The notes below the pieces were generated by a model that worked only from the letters and a program-made list of their open reading frames with translations, was not told the origin of the DNA and did no database searches. The position numbers were made by a program, and so were the translations under genes. This document shows, in pieces, positions 50,001-60,689 of a stretch of DNA of 64,000 nt. The DNA lies in contig NZ_JAUSYH010000001.1 in assembly GCF_030816715.1 (NCBI RefSeq), positions 4,650,001-4,714,000 on the forward strand. Direction: 5' to 3'. Source of the stretch: Streptomyces achromogenes (GTDB lineage: Bacteria; Actinomycetota; Actinomycetes; Streptomycetales; Streptomycetaceae). Position 1 is the stretch's first letter, and every line of letters begins with the position of its first letter.

Positions 50001-50554
50001 AGGTAGGGCCTCTGACCTGGGGAAATTCGTTCTCCCCCGAACCACCCGCTCGCGCCCCGCTCCCAATGGTTCCGCGGCCACGACCGCCGCATCCGCCTCG
50101 CCCGATCGCGCGTCCGCCCCCTCGGCGTCGCCCTCCTCCGGATCCGCCCTACCCGCCCGTCCGGCGGATCCCGAGCTGTCGGGGCCGCCCGACGCTCCCG
50201 CGCCCAGCGACTCCGCCTCCCTCGCGGGGCGGCCGGCGGGGGAGGGCCGGGAGCGGCCCGGCCGACCGGCCGCCCCCTCCGGCTCGCCGTCCTCCACGAG
50301 CCCGCTCGTACCAGAACGGCAACAGAGGAGGAGCCCGCCGATGAGTCGGACGAGGGGGTCGAGGTGGTACCCGAGACGGACGCCCCGGCCGCCGAGAGCT
50401 CGGCCGCGGGGCTGCCGACGGCCGCTCACCGGACCGGCACCGAGGCCCCCCTCGACCTCTCCGACCGGCGGATTCCCATGCTCACACTGGGCGTGGGGCG
50501 GCTCTGGCGGGCCTCGGCATCGGCTTCCTCGTGGTGCGGACGCGCCGCCGCTGA
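50001..50554 (+). pseudogene. Degraded membrane-anchored Ser/Pro/Ala-rich protein
   Basis: The 3' end reads in successive frames as a surface protein tail: an acidic linker (EEEPADESDEGVEVVPETDA), then LDLSDRRIPMLTLGVG, and after a one-base frame change near 50497 GLGIGFLVVRTRRR-stop, that is a C-terminal TM anchor with a basic tail. Upstream (50050-50300) a Ser/Pro/Ala-rich stretch is open in another frame. At least two frameshifts, no clear start. Function unknown. Confidence 0.35.
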
Positions 50555-50630
50555 GCGGCTCGCGACGGACCGGGTCCCCCTTGAGTCGGACCCCCGGCGT
50601 CCGCCTCAGGACGCTTGTCCCCGCGGACTT

Positions 50631-50650
50631 ACTCGGTATACATACTCAGT
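50631..50650. promoter_or_regulatory. PadR-type palindromic operator over the promoter
   Basis: The 20-bp segment has the symmetric pattern ACTNNGTATNNATACNNAGT and ends one base before ATG 50651. TATACAT inside it can serve as a -10 element, implying a leaderless message and direct occlusion of polymerase by the regulator. Confidence 0.6.
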
Positions 50651-51331
50651 ATGTCCATCCGTCACGGGCTTCTCGCCCTCCTGGAACGCGGTCCGCGCTA
50701 CGGCTCACAGCTCCGTACGGAGTTCGAGTCCCGCACCGGCTCGACCTGGCCGCTCAACGTGGGTCAGGTCTACACGACGCTCAGCCGGCTCGAACGCGAC
50801 GGCATGGTCGTGCAGGACGGCGAGGACGAAGCCGGCCACCCGCTCTACGCGATCACCGACAGCGGTCGCGTCGAACTGCGCAGCTGGTTCGAGAACCCTG
50901 TCGACCGCACCAGCCCGGCCCGTGACGAGCTGGCCATCAAGCTGGCCATGGCCGTCGGGGCGCCCGGGGTCGACATCCGTGACGTCATCCAGTCCCAGCG
51001 CCGGCACACCGTGAAAGCCATGCAGGACTACACCCGGCTGAAGGCGCAGGCCCTCCCCGCCGTGGAGAAGAACGGGGCCCGGGAGCGGGACGACATCGCC
51101 TGGCTCCTCGTCCTGGAGCAGCTGATCTTCCAGACCGAGGCCGAGGCGCGCTGGCTCGACCACTGCGAGTCCCGGCTGATCCGTCTCTCGTCGACTGCCC
51201 CGGCGGCGGGGCCGGAGCCGGCCTCGCCGGGGGCGGTAGCGGGAGCGGCGGGGATGGGGGCGCGGGCGGGGGCCGGGGCAGAGGAGGCCACGCCACCGCC
51301 CGTGACGTCCGCCCTTCACGACCGGCCCTGA
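50651..51331 (+). CDS. PadR-family transcriptional regulator
   Basis: A 226-aa PadR protein: winged helix in residues 1-85 (MSIRHGLLALLERGPRYGSQ, LNVGQVYTTLSRLERDGMVV, GHPLYAITDSGRVEL) and a C-terminal helical dimerisation domain with the Vir_C-type pattern. The last ~45 residues are Ala/Gly/Pro-rich. It likely autoregulates through the adjacent palindrome and controls the ABC exporter downstream, the standard gene order in Streptomyces. Confidence 0.9.
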   Translation: MSIRHGLLALLERGPRYGSQLRTEFESRTGSTWPLNVGQVYTTLSRLERDGMVVQDGEDEAGHPLYAITDSGRVELRSWFENPVDRTSPARDELAIKLAMAVGAPGVDIRDVIQSQRRHTVKAMQDYTRLKAQALPAVEKNGARERDDIAWLLVLEQLIFQTEAEARWLDHCESRLIRLSSTAPAAGPEPASPGAVAGAAGMGARAGAGAEEATPPPVTSALHDRP

Positions 51332-51334
51332 GCA

Positions 51335-51460
51335 CCCGAACGACCGGACCCACAGGGCCGACCGAGTCCACCGGGTCCACCCGACCCACCGGGCCGACCG
51401 GGTCCACCCGACCCACCGGGTCCACCCGACCCACCCGACCCACATGAAGACTCCGAACCA
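51335..51460. repeat. C-rich tandem repeats between padR and the ABC genes
   Basis: Overlapping 9- and 18-nt units (GGGTCCACC and GACCCACC) recur about ten times. The tract is C/A-rich and poor in T on the coding strand, like the spacer before the ACP gene at 23548. The remainder of the 222-nt gap (to 51553) has no gene. Confidence 0.6.
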
Positions 51461-51553
51461 CCCGACCAGACCCATACCGTACGCACGGCGCTGCCAACGA
51501 CCGTCCGTCGCACCGACGTCCGCCGTTCGCCGGCGTACGCCCGAGGGGGAACC

Positions 51554-52290
<737 letters not shown>

Positions 52291-52294
<4 letters not shown>

Positions 52295-55158
52295 CGACCT
52301 GGTTCCACTCCTGGCGGGCCGCGGTCCGCATCGCTCGCCGTGACGCCTGGCGCTCCAAGGGCCGCAGCTTCCTCGTCCTCGCCATGATCGCGCTGCCGAT
52401 CCTGGGCGTGAGCGCCCTGGACCTGACCCTGCGCAGCGCCGAACTCACTCCCGCGCAGCGGATGGAGCGCACCCTGGGTGCCGCCGACGCTCGCTTCTCC
52501 GACGCCCGAACGGCCGGCGTGGCCATCCTGCAGGACCCCGAGGGCGAAAAGCACACCCCGGCCGGGGACTACGACTCGCCGGGCAAGTCCTGGCCCGACG
52601 GCCCCACCGATGTCACCAAGACCATCCCGGCCGGTTCGACGGTGCTGACCGACAGCAGGGGCAGCGCCAAGCTGACCACCAGGCACGGTCTGCTCCAGAC
52701 CGAGGTCCGTGAGCTGGCCGCCGTCGATCCCGTCGCCCGGGGCATCATGCGGCTGCAGGAGGGCCGCTTCCCCGAGACGAACGACGAGATCGCCGCGACC
52801 ACCCGGTTCCTGGAGAGCAGCGGGCTGTCCGTCGGCTCCACCCTCACCGCCCGCGGCTTCGACCGCACCTATGTGATCAGCGGCTCGTACGAGTTGCCCA
52901 GCGACCTCACGGCACAGCAGGCCAACGCCCTGCCGGGGGCCTTCCTCGCGCCGTACGCCAAGGCGGTCGAGAAGGCCGGACTGCCGAAGCCCGACATCTC
53001 CACCACCTACCTGGTGAAGAAGGCCGGTGGTTTCACGTGGAACACGGTCCAGGCGATCAACGCGAAGGGTGTCCTGGTCACCTCGCGCGTCGTGGCCCTC
53101 GACCCTCCCACCGACTCCAAGGTGCCGCTCTACCAGAAGGAAGGCTGGGCCACCTACGAGAGCAGCGGGGGCGCCGACGCCGCCGCGCTCGCCGCCGTGG
53201 GCACGGTCGTCGGCCTGGCGATGCTGGAGATCTGCCTGCTCGCCGGTCCCGCCTTCGCCGTCGGTGCCCGTCGTTCCCGCCGCCAGCTGGGCCTGGTCGG
53301 CGCCAACGGCGGTGCCCGCAGCCACATCCGGGCCATCGTACTGAGCGGCGGCCTGGTCATCGGCGTCGCGGCGGCCCTGGTCGGCATTGTCCTTGCCCTG
53401 ATCCTGACCTTCGCCCTCCGGCCGCTCCTCGAGGACTACATGGGGCAGCGGTTCGGCGGCTTCACCGTCAGGCCGCTGGAACTGCTCGCCATCGCCGCGC
53501 TCGCCGTCCTCACCGGCCTGCTCTCCGCGATCATCCCGGCCGTCACCGCCTCCCGGCAGACGGTCCTGGCCTCCCTCACCGGCCGTCGCGGCGTGCGCCG
53601 CAGCAACCGCGTGCTGCCGCTGATCGGCTTCGGCGCCGTCCTGCTCGGCGCGGCCATCGCCCTGTACGGCTCGGTCGTCTCCGACCAGTTCGTCCTGGTC
53701 GCGGGTGGCTCGGCCATCGCCGAGCTGGGTGTGGTCGCCATGACGCCCGCCCTGGTCGGCCTGTTCGGCCGGGCCAGCCGCTGGCTGCCGCTCTCGCCGC
53801 GCCTCGCCCTGCGGGACGCGGTCCGCAACCGGGGCCGTACGGCACCCGCTGTCGCCGCCGTCCTGGCCGCCGTCGCGGGCACCGTCGCCGTCTCGACGTA
53901 CGCCGCGAGCCGCGACGCCCAGAGTCTGGCCGAGTACCGGGCCAGCCTGCCGTACGGGGCCGGCGCCGCGCTCGTCACCGAGGAGGGCGGCCGGGACGTC
54001 CCCGCGGTCCGCGACGCCGTGCAGCGGACGCTGCCCGTCGACGTCCGCGCCGACGTGTTCCGGATCGCCGTCGGCAAGCCCGGCTGCGCCCCGGACGGCG
54101 CGGGCGAGGGCTGTGGCCGCTTCGAGGTCGTCACCCCGCCGGCCAACGAGTGCCCGCTGTGGGTCAGCACCCCCGACGGCTCCGACCCGGCGGAGAAGTA
54201 CACCAAGGAGCAGCGGCGCGCGCTCGCCAAGGACTGGCGCTGCCTCTCGCGCGACGGCAACGGCATCTACGTCGAGGGCGGTCTCCTCATCGCCGACGCC
54301 CCGCTCCTGAAGGTCCTCGGCATCGACGACCCGGGCGCGGCCAAGGCCCTCGCCGACGGAAAGCTCCTCAGCTTCCACAAGCCCCAGGTCGACAGGAACG
54401 GCGCCGTCCGCATCAAGCTGATCATCGACCCGAAGGCCGCCGACCGCGCCGTCGAGCAGAACAAGCCGGTCCCGGGCGAGCTGAAGTCCTTCCCCGCCTA
54501 CCAAGTGCCCGGCTCGCCCGACTCCTACGGAGTGCAGAGCGTGCTCAGCCCCGCCGCCGCCAAGGCCGCTGGACTGACCACCGTCCCCCTCGGCGCCTTC
54601 TTCAGCACCGACCGGATGCCCAGCACCGAGCAGCGGCAGAAGCTCGACGCCGAGATCGCCAAGCTCGGAAGCAACGTCGAGCTGACCGTGGAGCAGGGCT
54701 GGGTCGACGAGAGCGGGCTCGTCCTGCTCGCGCTGACCGTCTTCGCCGGCCTGGTCACCATCGGTGCGGCCGGCATCGCCACCGGTCTCGCCCAGGCCGA
54801 CGCGGAGGCCGATCTCAAGACGCTCGCCGCGGTCGGAGCCCCGCCCCGGGTGCGCCGCATGCTCAGCGGCTTCCAGTGTGGTGTGGTCGCCGCGATGGGT
54901 GTGGTCCTCGGCTCGGCGGCCGGTGTCCTGCCCGCGGTCGGGCTGCGGCTCACCGAGGAGCGCGAGCAGATGCGCTTCTACCAGGAGGCTCTCGACAACG
55001 GCTGGGGCGGCGCCGGTGACGCCCCGCCGCACGTGCCGATCATCGTCCCCTGGGAGACGCTCGCCACCCTCCTGGTGGCCGTGCCCCTCGGCGCCGCGCT
55101 GCTGGCCGCGCTGGTGACCCGCTCTCGCGGAGCGCTGGCCCGCCGCGCCGAGCACTGA
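52291..55158 (+). CDS. FtsX/MacB-like ABC permease, duplicated
   Basis: A 955-aa permease with an N-terminal TM helix, a ~220-aa extracellular domain, a cluster of TM helices (about residues 290-440), further helices near 450-550, a second large extracellular domain and a C-terminal FtsX bundle (LALTVFAGLVTIGAAGIATG, then VPLGAALLAALVTRSRG). Two FtsX units are fused, as in many actinobacterial family members. Exports a peptide or drug, or performs mechanotransmission in the wall. GTG 52291 is coupled to the ATPase. Confidence 0.9.
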
Positions 55159-55181
55159 GCCTCAGTTGCCCGACCGTGCCG

Positions 55182-55219
55182 TGCCCCTGGACGAGGGTGA
55201 TCACCCTCGTCCAGGGGCA
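55182..55219. terminator. 38-bp perfect palindrome after the ABC operon
   Basis: Arms of 19 bp (TGCCCCTGGACGAGGGTGA and its exact complement) meet with no spacer at 55200/55201. It starts 24 nt after the permease stop, so it most simply acts as a terminator; the transcript hairpin would need to open a few central pairs to form a loop. Confidence 0.65.
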
Positions 55220-55333
55220 GGAGGTAGTCCCCGTCCGAAGGGATGCTGCTCGAAGCCGGCCAGCGCTTCCGACCCAGCTCTACCTCTGGGCGCGACGGCG
55301 CCGTTGCGCGGGGCTCCGGCGGAGGAAGCATCC

Positions 55334-56182
55334 ACCCACTTCGCCAACGGGCGGAGCCGAGTGCGTGAGCACATCCGTCTGATTGCCCGGACGTCCCCCG
55401 AGGACTGGAACATCGCCGCCTTCTCCATCTGGAGCCTGGCCAAGCTCGCCGCTCACCTGGTCGAACGGCAGGTGGCGCCCAGTATCAGCAGGGAAACCCT
55501 GCGGCGCATTCTGCGGGAGGGCAAGGTCTCCTGGCAGGCCACGACTACCTGGAAGGCGTCCAACGACCCAGGCTTCATAGCCAAGATGCACCGGGTCCTG
55601 GCGCTGTACGACACACCGCCGGCCGACGGACGGGTGATCTGCGTCGACGAGTTCGGCCCGCTGAACCTGATGCCCCGTAAGGGCAGAGCGTGGCGTCCGG
55701 CCGGTAGGCCACGCAGGCTGCGGGCCACCTACAACCGGTACGGCGGTGTGATGCACATGCTCGCCGCGCTCGACCTGGCCACCGGGAAGGTCTACTACCG
55801 GATCCGCCGGCGCAAGCGGTGGCGCGAGTTCCTCGGCCTGCTCAAGACCCTGCGGGACCGCTGGCCCGGGGAGAAGCTGTATGTGGTGCTGGACAACTTC
55901 TCCCCGCACAAGCACGCCGAGGTCCGCACCTGGGCCGCCGACAACGGCGTCGAACTGGTCTTCCTGCCGACCTACGGTTCGTGGCTGAACTGGATCGAGT
56001 CGGAGTTCGCGGCACTGCGCTACTTCGCCCTCAACGGCACCGACCACCACACCCACGGCGAGCAGAACTCCGCCATCGCCGCCTACATCCGCTGGCGCAA
56101 CACCCGCGCAGAACCAAAGACCGCCTTCGCCCCCGACTCAACCATCCGAGCCTGGACCCAGTACCCAACCCGCGCTGCCTGA
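55334..56182 (+). pseudogene. IS630-family transposase, 5'-truncated
   Basis: The DDE_3 catalytic domain is present: Asp in VICVDEFGPLNL, Asp in YVVLDNFSPHKHAEV and Glu in LNWIESEFAAL, preceded by a partial HTH region (SRETLRRILREGKVSWQAT). The normal N-terminal HTH and start codon are missing; sequence before ~55370 matches nothing. No terminal inverted repeats were found, so only a fragment of the insertion sequence remains. It sits directly after the palindrome at 55182. Confidence 0.75.
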
Positions 56183-56224
56183 TCGGCTACCCGGGTGGTT
56201 TCACGGGCAGCGGCTTGCTCGTCT

Positions 56225-56755
56225 TTACCGGGCGAGGGGCGACTTGTCGCTCGCAGGCAGATGACGGGCCAACACGCGGCTGGTGCTGCCGTCGTCCTCT
56301 GTGATGTCCCGGACATGCTCGAAACCGATTCCGTCCAGCAGGGTCAGTGAGGCCTCGTTCGGTGCAGCTACGGTGGCGTAAACCCTGGTCAGCCCGAGGG
56401 TGTCGAAGCCATAAGCGACGATCGCCTCTGCCACCTCGGTCCCCAGGCCAAACCCCCATGCCGCCGGGGCCAGAGCGTAGATGATCTCGTGGCCTCCGAC
56501 GACGTCGGTCGGCTTGATCTCGGCATGCCCGACTACGAGTCCGTCCCGACGGACGGCCCAAACATCGAACAGTTCCTGGGCGTAGACCTTCGTGAAGATC
56601 CGCCCGAACAGGGCCCGGTCTGCTGCTTCGGAAGCAGGGCCGTCTCCCATCCACTGCGACACCCTGATGTCCTGGAACAGAGCGACGAAGTCCTCTTCGT
56701 CCTCAGGGGTGTACGGCTCCAGCAGCAGCCGCTCAGTGCGCAGAGTTGGGGTCAC
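56225..56755 (-). CDS. GNAT-family N-acetyltransferase
   Basis: A 176-aa RimJ/RimL-like acetyltransferase: LRTERLLLEPYTPEDEEDFV opening, the acetyl-CoA loop region WGFGLGTEVAEAIVAYGFDT and LTRVYATVAAPNEASLTLLD with GFEHVRDI close. It would acetylate an amino group of a small molecule or ribosomal protein. GTG 56755 is selected as the family start; longer frame lacks similarity. Stop lies 43 nt from the transposase relic, convergent. Confidence 0.85.
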   Translation of the reverse strand: MTPTLRTERLLLEPYTPEDEEDFVALFQDIRVSQWMGDGPASEAADRALFGRIFTKVYAQELFDVWAVRRDGLVVGHAEIKPTDVVGGHEIIYALAPAAWGFGLGTEVAEAIVAYGFDTLGLTRVYATVAAPNEASLTLLDGIGFEHVRDITEDDGSTSRVLARHLPASDKSPLAR

Positions 56756-57259
56756 AGAGGGCGACCTACCCACGCGGCATCCAGGTCGCAAACCACTTTC
56801 ACCTGCGCGGAAATCGCCCTCCCCGTCGCCATGCCGCGCATCGCCCGGCGCCGCAGGCCGAGCCATCATGCGGAGCCATTACACGACCAACCATCCGAGC
56901 CGAGCCACTAGGTGCGTTCAAGAGAGGTTGCGGGGCTGACCTGTCGCGACGCCATCTCGGAACGTGGATCTCCGCCACCCTGTTCTCCGCTGTTCCCCGT
57001 GGCGCCCCGCTCGTTCTGGCACGGTTGTGGCACGGGGAACATCTGATCCGTAGCTCTGTAGGGATCGGTCATTCGAGGTCATACAGGCTGCGGGGAGGGT
57101 CGTAGGGCCCACTGGCGGGCGCTGGCGGTTGCTGGGGTTGCTGTACTTCGTTGCTGTACAGCAGCAGTTGACTTGGTGCGGTTCCCGCTCCACTCACTGT
57201 TCCTCATCCGCCCAAGACTCGCGATGGTGGCGGACTTTGCAGCAACCCCGATGAACCGA
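56756..57259. other. Spacer without a recognised gene in the element
   Basis: About 500 nt of lower-GC sequence. A 10-bp direct repeat GTTGCTGTAC occurs at 57137-57146 and 57150-57159 (13-bp period), followed by a partial inverted copy GTACAGCAGCAG. No frame is convincing on either strand. Confidence 0.4.
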
Positions 57260-57763
57260 CTACGGCAATTGCGCTTTCTCCGTGTAGTAGGAGTAGGCGA
57301 AACTGCCGCTCTCCGATCCCGTTACTTGAGCCTCATAGCTGATGAGGCCGGTTCTCGAGACTTCTATGCTCCGCTGGAAGATCGACCCGTCGCAGGTGGT
57401 GGTACGTGCCCCCGTGGGTACATTTCTACCGTTGACAGTGAAAGCAAAGACAACCTTTCCTTTACCGGTGCAAGTAAAGGCAAATGTCACACTCAGCACG
57501 TTCTCGGGCGTGGCGGGCAGTGTGTTTCCGAGGTGCGGCTGTAGACGACCGGACCCACTCCCAAGGGGCTCCATTCCCACGAAGGCGTGATCCAGCACAG
57601 CCTTTCCAGACGCGCCATCCGATATCGCACTGGGTGATGACATACCCGAAGGGGGTTTGGACGGCGACGGGTCGGCCGACCCGCCGGAATCACACGCACT
57701 GGTGAGCGCCACCGAGGCCATGACGCCCAGCATCACCGCTCTACACTGCCCATTTCGCTTCAC
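57260..57763 (-). CDS. Hypothetical lipoprotein, coupled to an exported protein
   Basis: A 167-aa lipoprotein: short basic start (VKRNGQCR), hydrophobic core and lipobox TSAC with Cys24, then a Ser/Pro linker and a beta-rich domain (LSVTFAFTCTGKGKVVFAFT, ARTTTCDGSIFQRSIEVSRT, SGSFAYSYYTEKA). One disulfide (two Cys) is possible in the mature part. GTG 57763 overlaps the stop of the upstream exported protein gene (GTGA). No family recognised. Lower GC than the chromosome genes. Confidence 0.75.
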   Translation of the reverse strand: MKRNGQCRAVMLGVMASVALTSACDSGGSADPSPSKPPSGMSSPSAISDGASGKAVLDHAFVGMEPLGSGSGRLQPHLGNTLPATPENVLSVTFAFTCTGKGKVVFAFTVNGRNVPTGARTTTCDGSIFQRSIEVSRTGLISYEAQVTGSESGSFAYSYYTEKAQLP

Positions 57764-58410
57764 GAATTCAGCCGCCCAATCGACATGTCGCCCTTGCGTG
57801 GGGCCTTCACGACAACCGTTTTTGTCTTGACGTTGCAGGGTGCCGCAATCCACGTCTTCACAGCCGTGAGCTTCCAGCCCACCTGCCCGAGGACGGCCCG
57901 GTACCCCTTGCTGGTCGTGTTCGTGTCGGTAACCGTCTGGGTGCCCGTCCAAGTCCACGAGTTGCCGACCTTGACGTCGACGCTCACCTTGGCCTTTGAG
58001 ATGATAACGCTGGCTTCCGACTCGTACCCACCGGTGACGTCGAAGGTGAAGGTGTGAGATCCCGTTATCGCCCAGTTCACACTTTGACGAGGAAGGAGCC
58101 ACGTCGACTGAGGCTCGTCCTTGTCAGGCAGGAAGTAAGGCGTGCCCTTCACCTTGTACGTCGGGGGGTCATTTATTTCAGGGCAAGCTGCACTGGCCCG
58201 AGGAGCCTTAACCTCCGGCTTGTCGCCCGTGAAGGAGAACTCGATCTCATCATCGGCGCCAATGACGGTTCCGTCATTTAGAACGACCATTGCACCCTCG
58301 GCCAGTACCGGTTCATCATCAGCCGTGGCGGCACCGGCATTGGCCGCTGCCAGCAACACGGCCGTCGCCGTCATGGCAGGTATGGCAATGCGCATTAGAA
58401 CGCTTTTCAT
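57760..58410 (-). CDS. Hypothetical secreted protein
   Basis: A 216-aa protein with a clear signal peptide (MRIAIPAMTATAVLLAAANAG, cleavage near AGA-A). The mature part has two likely disulfide cysteines (ACPEIND and APCNVKT) and a beta-rich body (NWAITGSHTFTFDVTGGYES, KVSVDVKVGNSWTWTGTQTV), somewhat like the ETX/MTX2 or aerolysin-type Ser/Thr-rich strands seen in secreted actinobacterial proteins; that resemblance is weak. First gene of a two-gene unit with the lipoprotein. Promoter sequence TATATAAATTAC lies at 58521-58532 on the minus strand. No function assigned. Confidence 0.75.
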   Translation of the reverse strand: MKSVLMRIAIPAMTATAVLLAAANAGAATADDEPVLAEGAMVVLNDGTVIGADDEIEFSFTGDKPEVKAPRASAACPEINDPPTYKVKGTPYFLPDKDEPQSTWLLPRQSVNWAITGSHTFTFDVTGGYESEASVIISKAKVSVDVKVGNSWTWTGTQTVTDTNTTSKGYRAVLGQVGWKLTAVKTWIAAPCNVKTKTVVVKAPRKGDMSIGRLNS

Positions 58411-58691
58411 TTTGCCCCGTTTCGATGGAACTGGTCGAATGGCTCAAGAGCCGGAGAACTGAGCACACGCCACCTCAGCGTCCATGTGACGCCTCCCCGG
58501 ATGTCGTGTGCGCGTCATTCGTAATTTATATACGCCGCATACTCCTCGGCACAAGAGATCCTGGGAATCTCAAGAAGACCTCAAGTCCCCGAGAATGAGG
58601 CGCGAAGGGTGAAACTCGCTGGAGCAGGCGGTTCGTCGTGTCAGGTTTCAACCGGCACCCGTCACAGCAACCTCGATTCGTCAGAGGTGGT

Positions 58692-59393
58692 GACTGAGCG
58701 TTTTCAGCGGTGCCGCTCCAGGGCGAGGATGGCGGCTGCGATTGACGACATTCGGTTCGGACTGCATCGGGCTTTGCGGAAGATCCGCCAGGACTTCAGT
58801 CGTGCGACGCCTCGCTCGACCGGTGCGGGTGCCGCCGAGAGCGTGCGGTTGACGGTTTGCCGGGTGGGTGTGAGGTGGCGGCCTGGTGGGCGTCGGCGTG
58901 GTGTTGTCACCCATGGGCCGGCTCCGATGTAGGCGCGGTCGGCGAGGATCGGGATGCCCTGGCGTTCACAGATTCGGATGATTCGGTGAGTGCGGGCCGC
59001 GGTCAGGTCGTGCGCGCGGCCGGGCAGGGCGGGTGAGATCCACAGCAGCCGTCCGGCTGGATCAGTCACGACCTGCACGTTCACGCCGTGGCGTCGGTGT
59101 TTTTGGGAGAAGTCGGCCCGGCTGTCGCCGGCCCGGTCGCATTCCGCGAGGGGGCCGTCGAGCAGGACGTAGTCGGGGTCTGCTTCGCGCAGGGTTCGCA
59201 GGAGTCCGGGGTCGGCGAGCAGGGCGATGACGGCAGTCGTGTAGGCGTGGGAGTGCGGCAGGATAGGCAACCAACAAAGCTCCTGCGCCGATGGGTTGAG
59301 ACGTCGAACACCTCCCTCAACGGCACAGGAGCCTTGCCCGTTGCGGACGCCGCGTCGTCACCCGATCAGTGGCCACTCTGAAAGAGCTCACTG
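58692..59393. mobile_element. Internally deleted IS5-type insertion sequence
   Basis: Imperfect terminal inverted repeats are visible: CTGAGCGTTTTCAG (58694-58707) and, reversed, GTGAGCTCTTTCAG (59378-59391). Between them is a minus-strand transposase remnant whose stop lies inside the left repeat, as in IS5/IS112 relatives. At ~700 bp it is shorter than usual for the family, so part of the transposase gene has been lost. Sequence 59394-59790 holds no recognised gene. Confidence 0.6.
58704..59270 (-). pseudogene. IS5-type (DDE_Tnp_4) transposase remnant
   Basis: Catalytic Asp in YVLLDGPLAECDRAGDSRAD, second Asp in PILADRAYIGAGPW and Glu in PVERGVARLKSWRIFRKA are present. The N-terminal HTH part is missing: a plausible native start (LVAYPAAL near 59270) is out of frame and joined directly to the catalytic half. 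Not expected to be functional. Confidence 0.75.
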
Positions 59394-59790
59394 CCTGACC
59401 GGGCTACCGGTTCGCCCTGTTTGTTCTACGTGATCGCGGACGAGGCTAAGAGCTTCGACAGGAGCATCGCTCGGGACCCGTGTCCTAGCAGTGAGTTCTG
59501 CGGCCTCTTCGTCCCCTCGGCAGGCCAACGTGCTGATGGCCTGGCTGCCATCCCTGGACCGTAGGCCCGGGCTCTGACAGTGACATCACAGTGCACGCTT
59601 TCCAACTGTGGTGGTGGTCCGGGGGTGCCTCGGACGGGGCCGTTCACCTGGGTTCATGGACGGCCGGTCGTGAGGTCGGCTTCCGGCTGCGGTCTCGTCT
59701 GAACGACCGTGAACGGCGCTGAATGAGACGGCAACCGAGACGGATGGCGGGGCCGGGCTCGCCAGCATCGTCGCTGTTGAAGGGGGAGTC

Positions 59791-60120
59791 ATGGCACTGG
59801 TCCGCAAGGGATCACGACGGATCGTTGTCGACGGTACGGCCTACCGCTGGCGGCTGCGAGGCCGGCCGACGTACTTCCAGGGCTTGGCCTGGTCGCCGTG
59901 CACGTTCGCGGTTGAGCATGCGGAGACCCCTGGCATGACGCTTGTGATCTCCACCGACCAGCCGCATCCGAGCAACTGGTTCGGCCGAGAGGCTGAGCCT
60001 GTACGTCCGTCCGTTGTTGCCGCGGCTGTTCGGCTTGCCCTGCGTGAGGGTTGGACTCCGACGGCTCCGGGCTCCGTGTTCCACCTTGACCAGTCCTCCG
60101 GCTTCACGCCTTCGCACTGA
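59791..60120 (+). CDS. Hypothetical protein
   Basis: A 109-aa soluble protein (ALVRKGSRRIVVDGTAYRWR, LAWSPCTFAVEHAETPGMTL, VVAAAVRLALREGWTP). ATG 59791 follows GGGGGAGTC at ideal spacing, and third-position GC is consistent with coding. The pattern recurs in uncharacterised Streptomyces proteins; I do not recognise a named family. The DUF5958-like gene follows 51 nt later, so the two may be cotranscribed. Confidence 0.7.
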   Translation: MALVRKGSRRIVVDGTAYRWRLRGRPTYFQGLAWSPCTFAVEHAETPGMTLVISTDQPHPSNWFGREAEPVRPSVVAAAVRLALREGWTPTAPGSVFHLDQSSGFTPSH

Positions 60121-60171
60121 AGGAGAGGAATCGGAGTGCACTGTCAGTCTGGACTGAGTCGGGAGTAAACG

Positions 60172-60567
60172 GTGTTGTACGCACACGAGGTGGTCCTGAA
60201 CGAGCTCGCGCAGGGACTCAGGCCGACGGCCGAGGGGGTCGAGTGGTTCGAAGGCCGCTCGGAGGATGACCAACGCAAGGTCTTGCAAGCGCTGGTGGAG
60301 TTCTGCGGGCAGGCCCGGGCCTGCGAGGACGATGTGCCGGAGAGCATTGCGCGTTCTGGCATTCGTCCCACTCACACGCCGGCGGTGATGCTCACGAAGT
60401 GGCGCTTCGGGATGGCAGGGCTTCCGGCCTATGAACTCACCAAGTCCTTCCGCCTGCTCGTCGCCCTCTTCAGCATCGCGGACACTCGCAGGCGGACGCA
60501 GCATTGCGCCGATGGGTGCGGTCACGAGTGGCACAACCTGTCGGATCCGCGGCGGGATGCAACCTAG
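60172..60567 (+). CDS. DUF5958-family protein
   Basis: A 131-aa protein resembling DUF5958: VVLNELAQGLRPTAEGVEWF, VLQALVEFCGQARACEDDVP, ESIARSGIRPTHTPAVML and LPAYELTKSFRLLVALFSIA. The C-terminus carries a CxxxCGHEWH motif that could bind zinc. GTG 60172 has GGGAG upstream. Function unknown. Confidence 0.7.
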   Translation: MLYAHEVVLNELAQGLRPTAEGVEWFEGRSEDDQRKVLQALVEFCGQARACEDDVPESIARSGIRPTHTPAVMLTKWRFGMAGLPAYELTKSFRLLVALFSIADTRRRTQHCADGCGHEWHNLSDPRRDAT

Positions 60568-60689
60568 GTGTCTTCTTGCCCTGGATCTTCCCAGGGATCT
60601 TGGTGAGCTGGGTTTTTGCTGGTCAGGGGCTGTGGGCCCATGCGCCTAGTGGTCGTCGTTGGTCATCATTGGCCACTGTCAAGCGACCT

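Noticed and set aside
49884..50429. Minus-strand frame across the left att site
   Set aside because: It reads through the tRNA-derived repeat and terminator, which cannot be coding, and is low-complexity.
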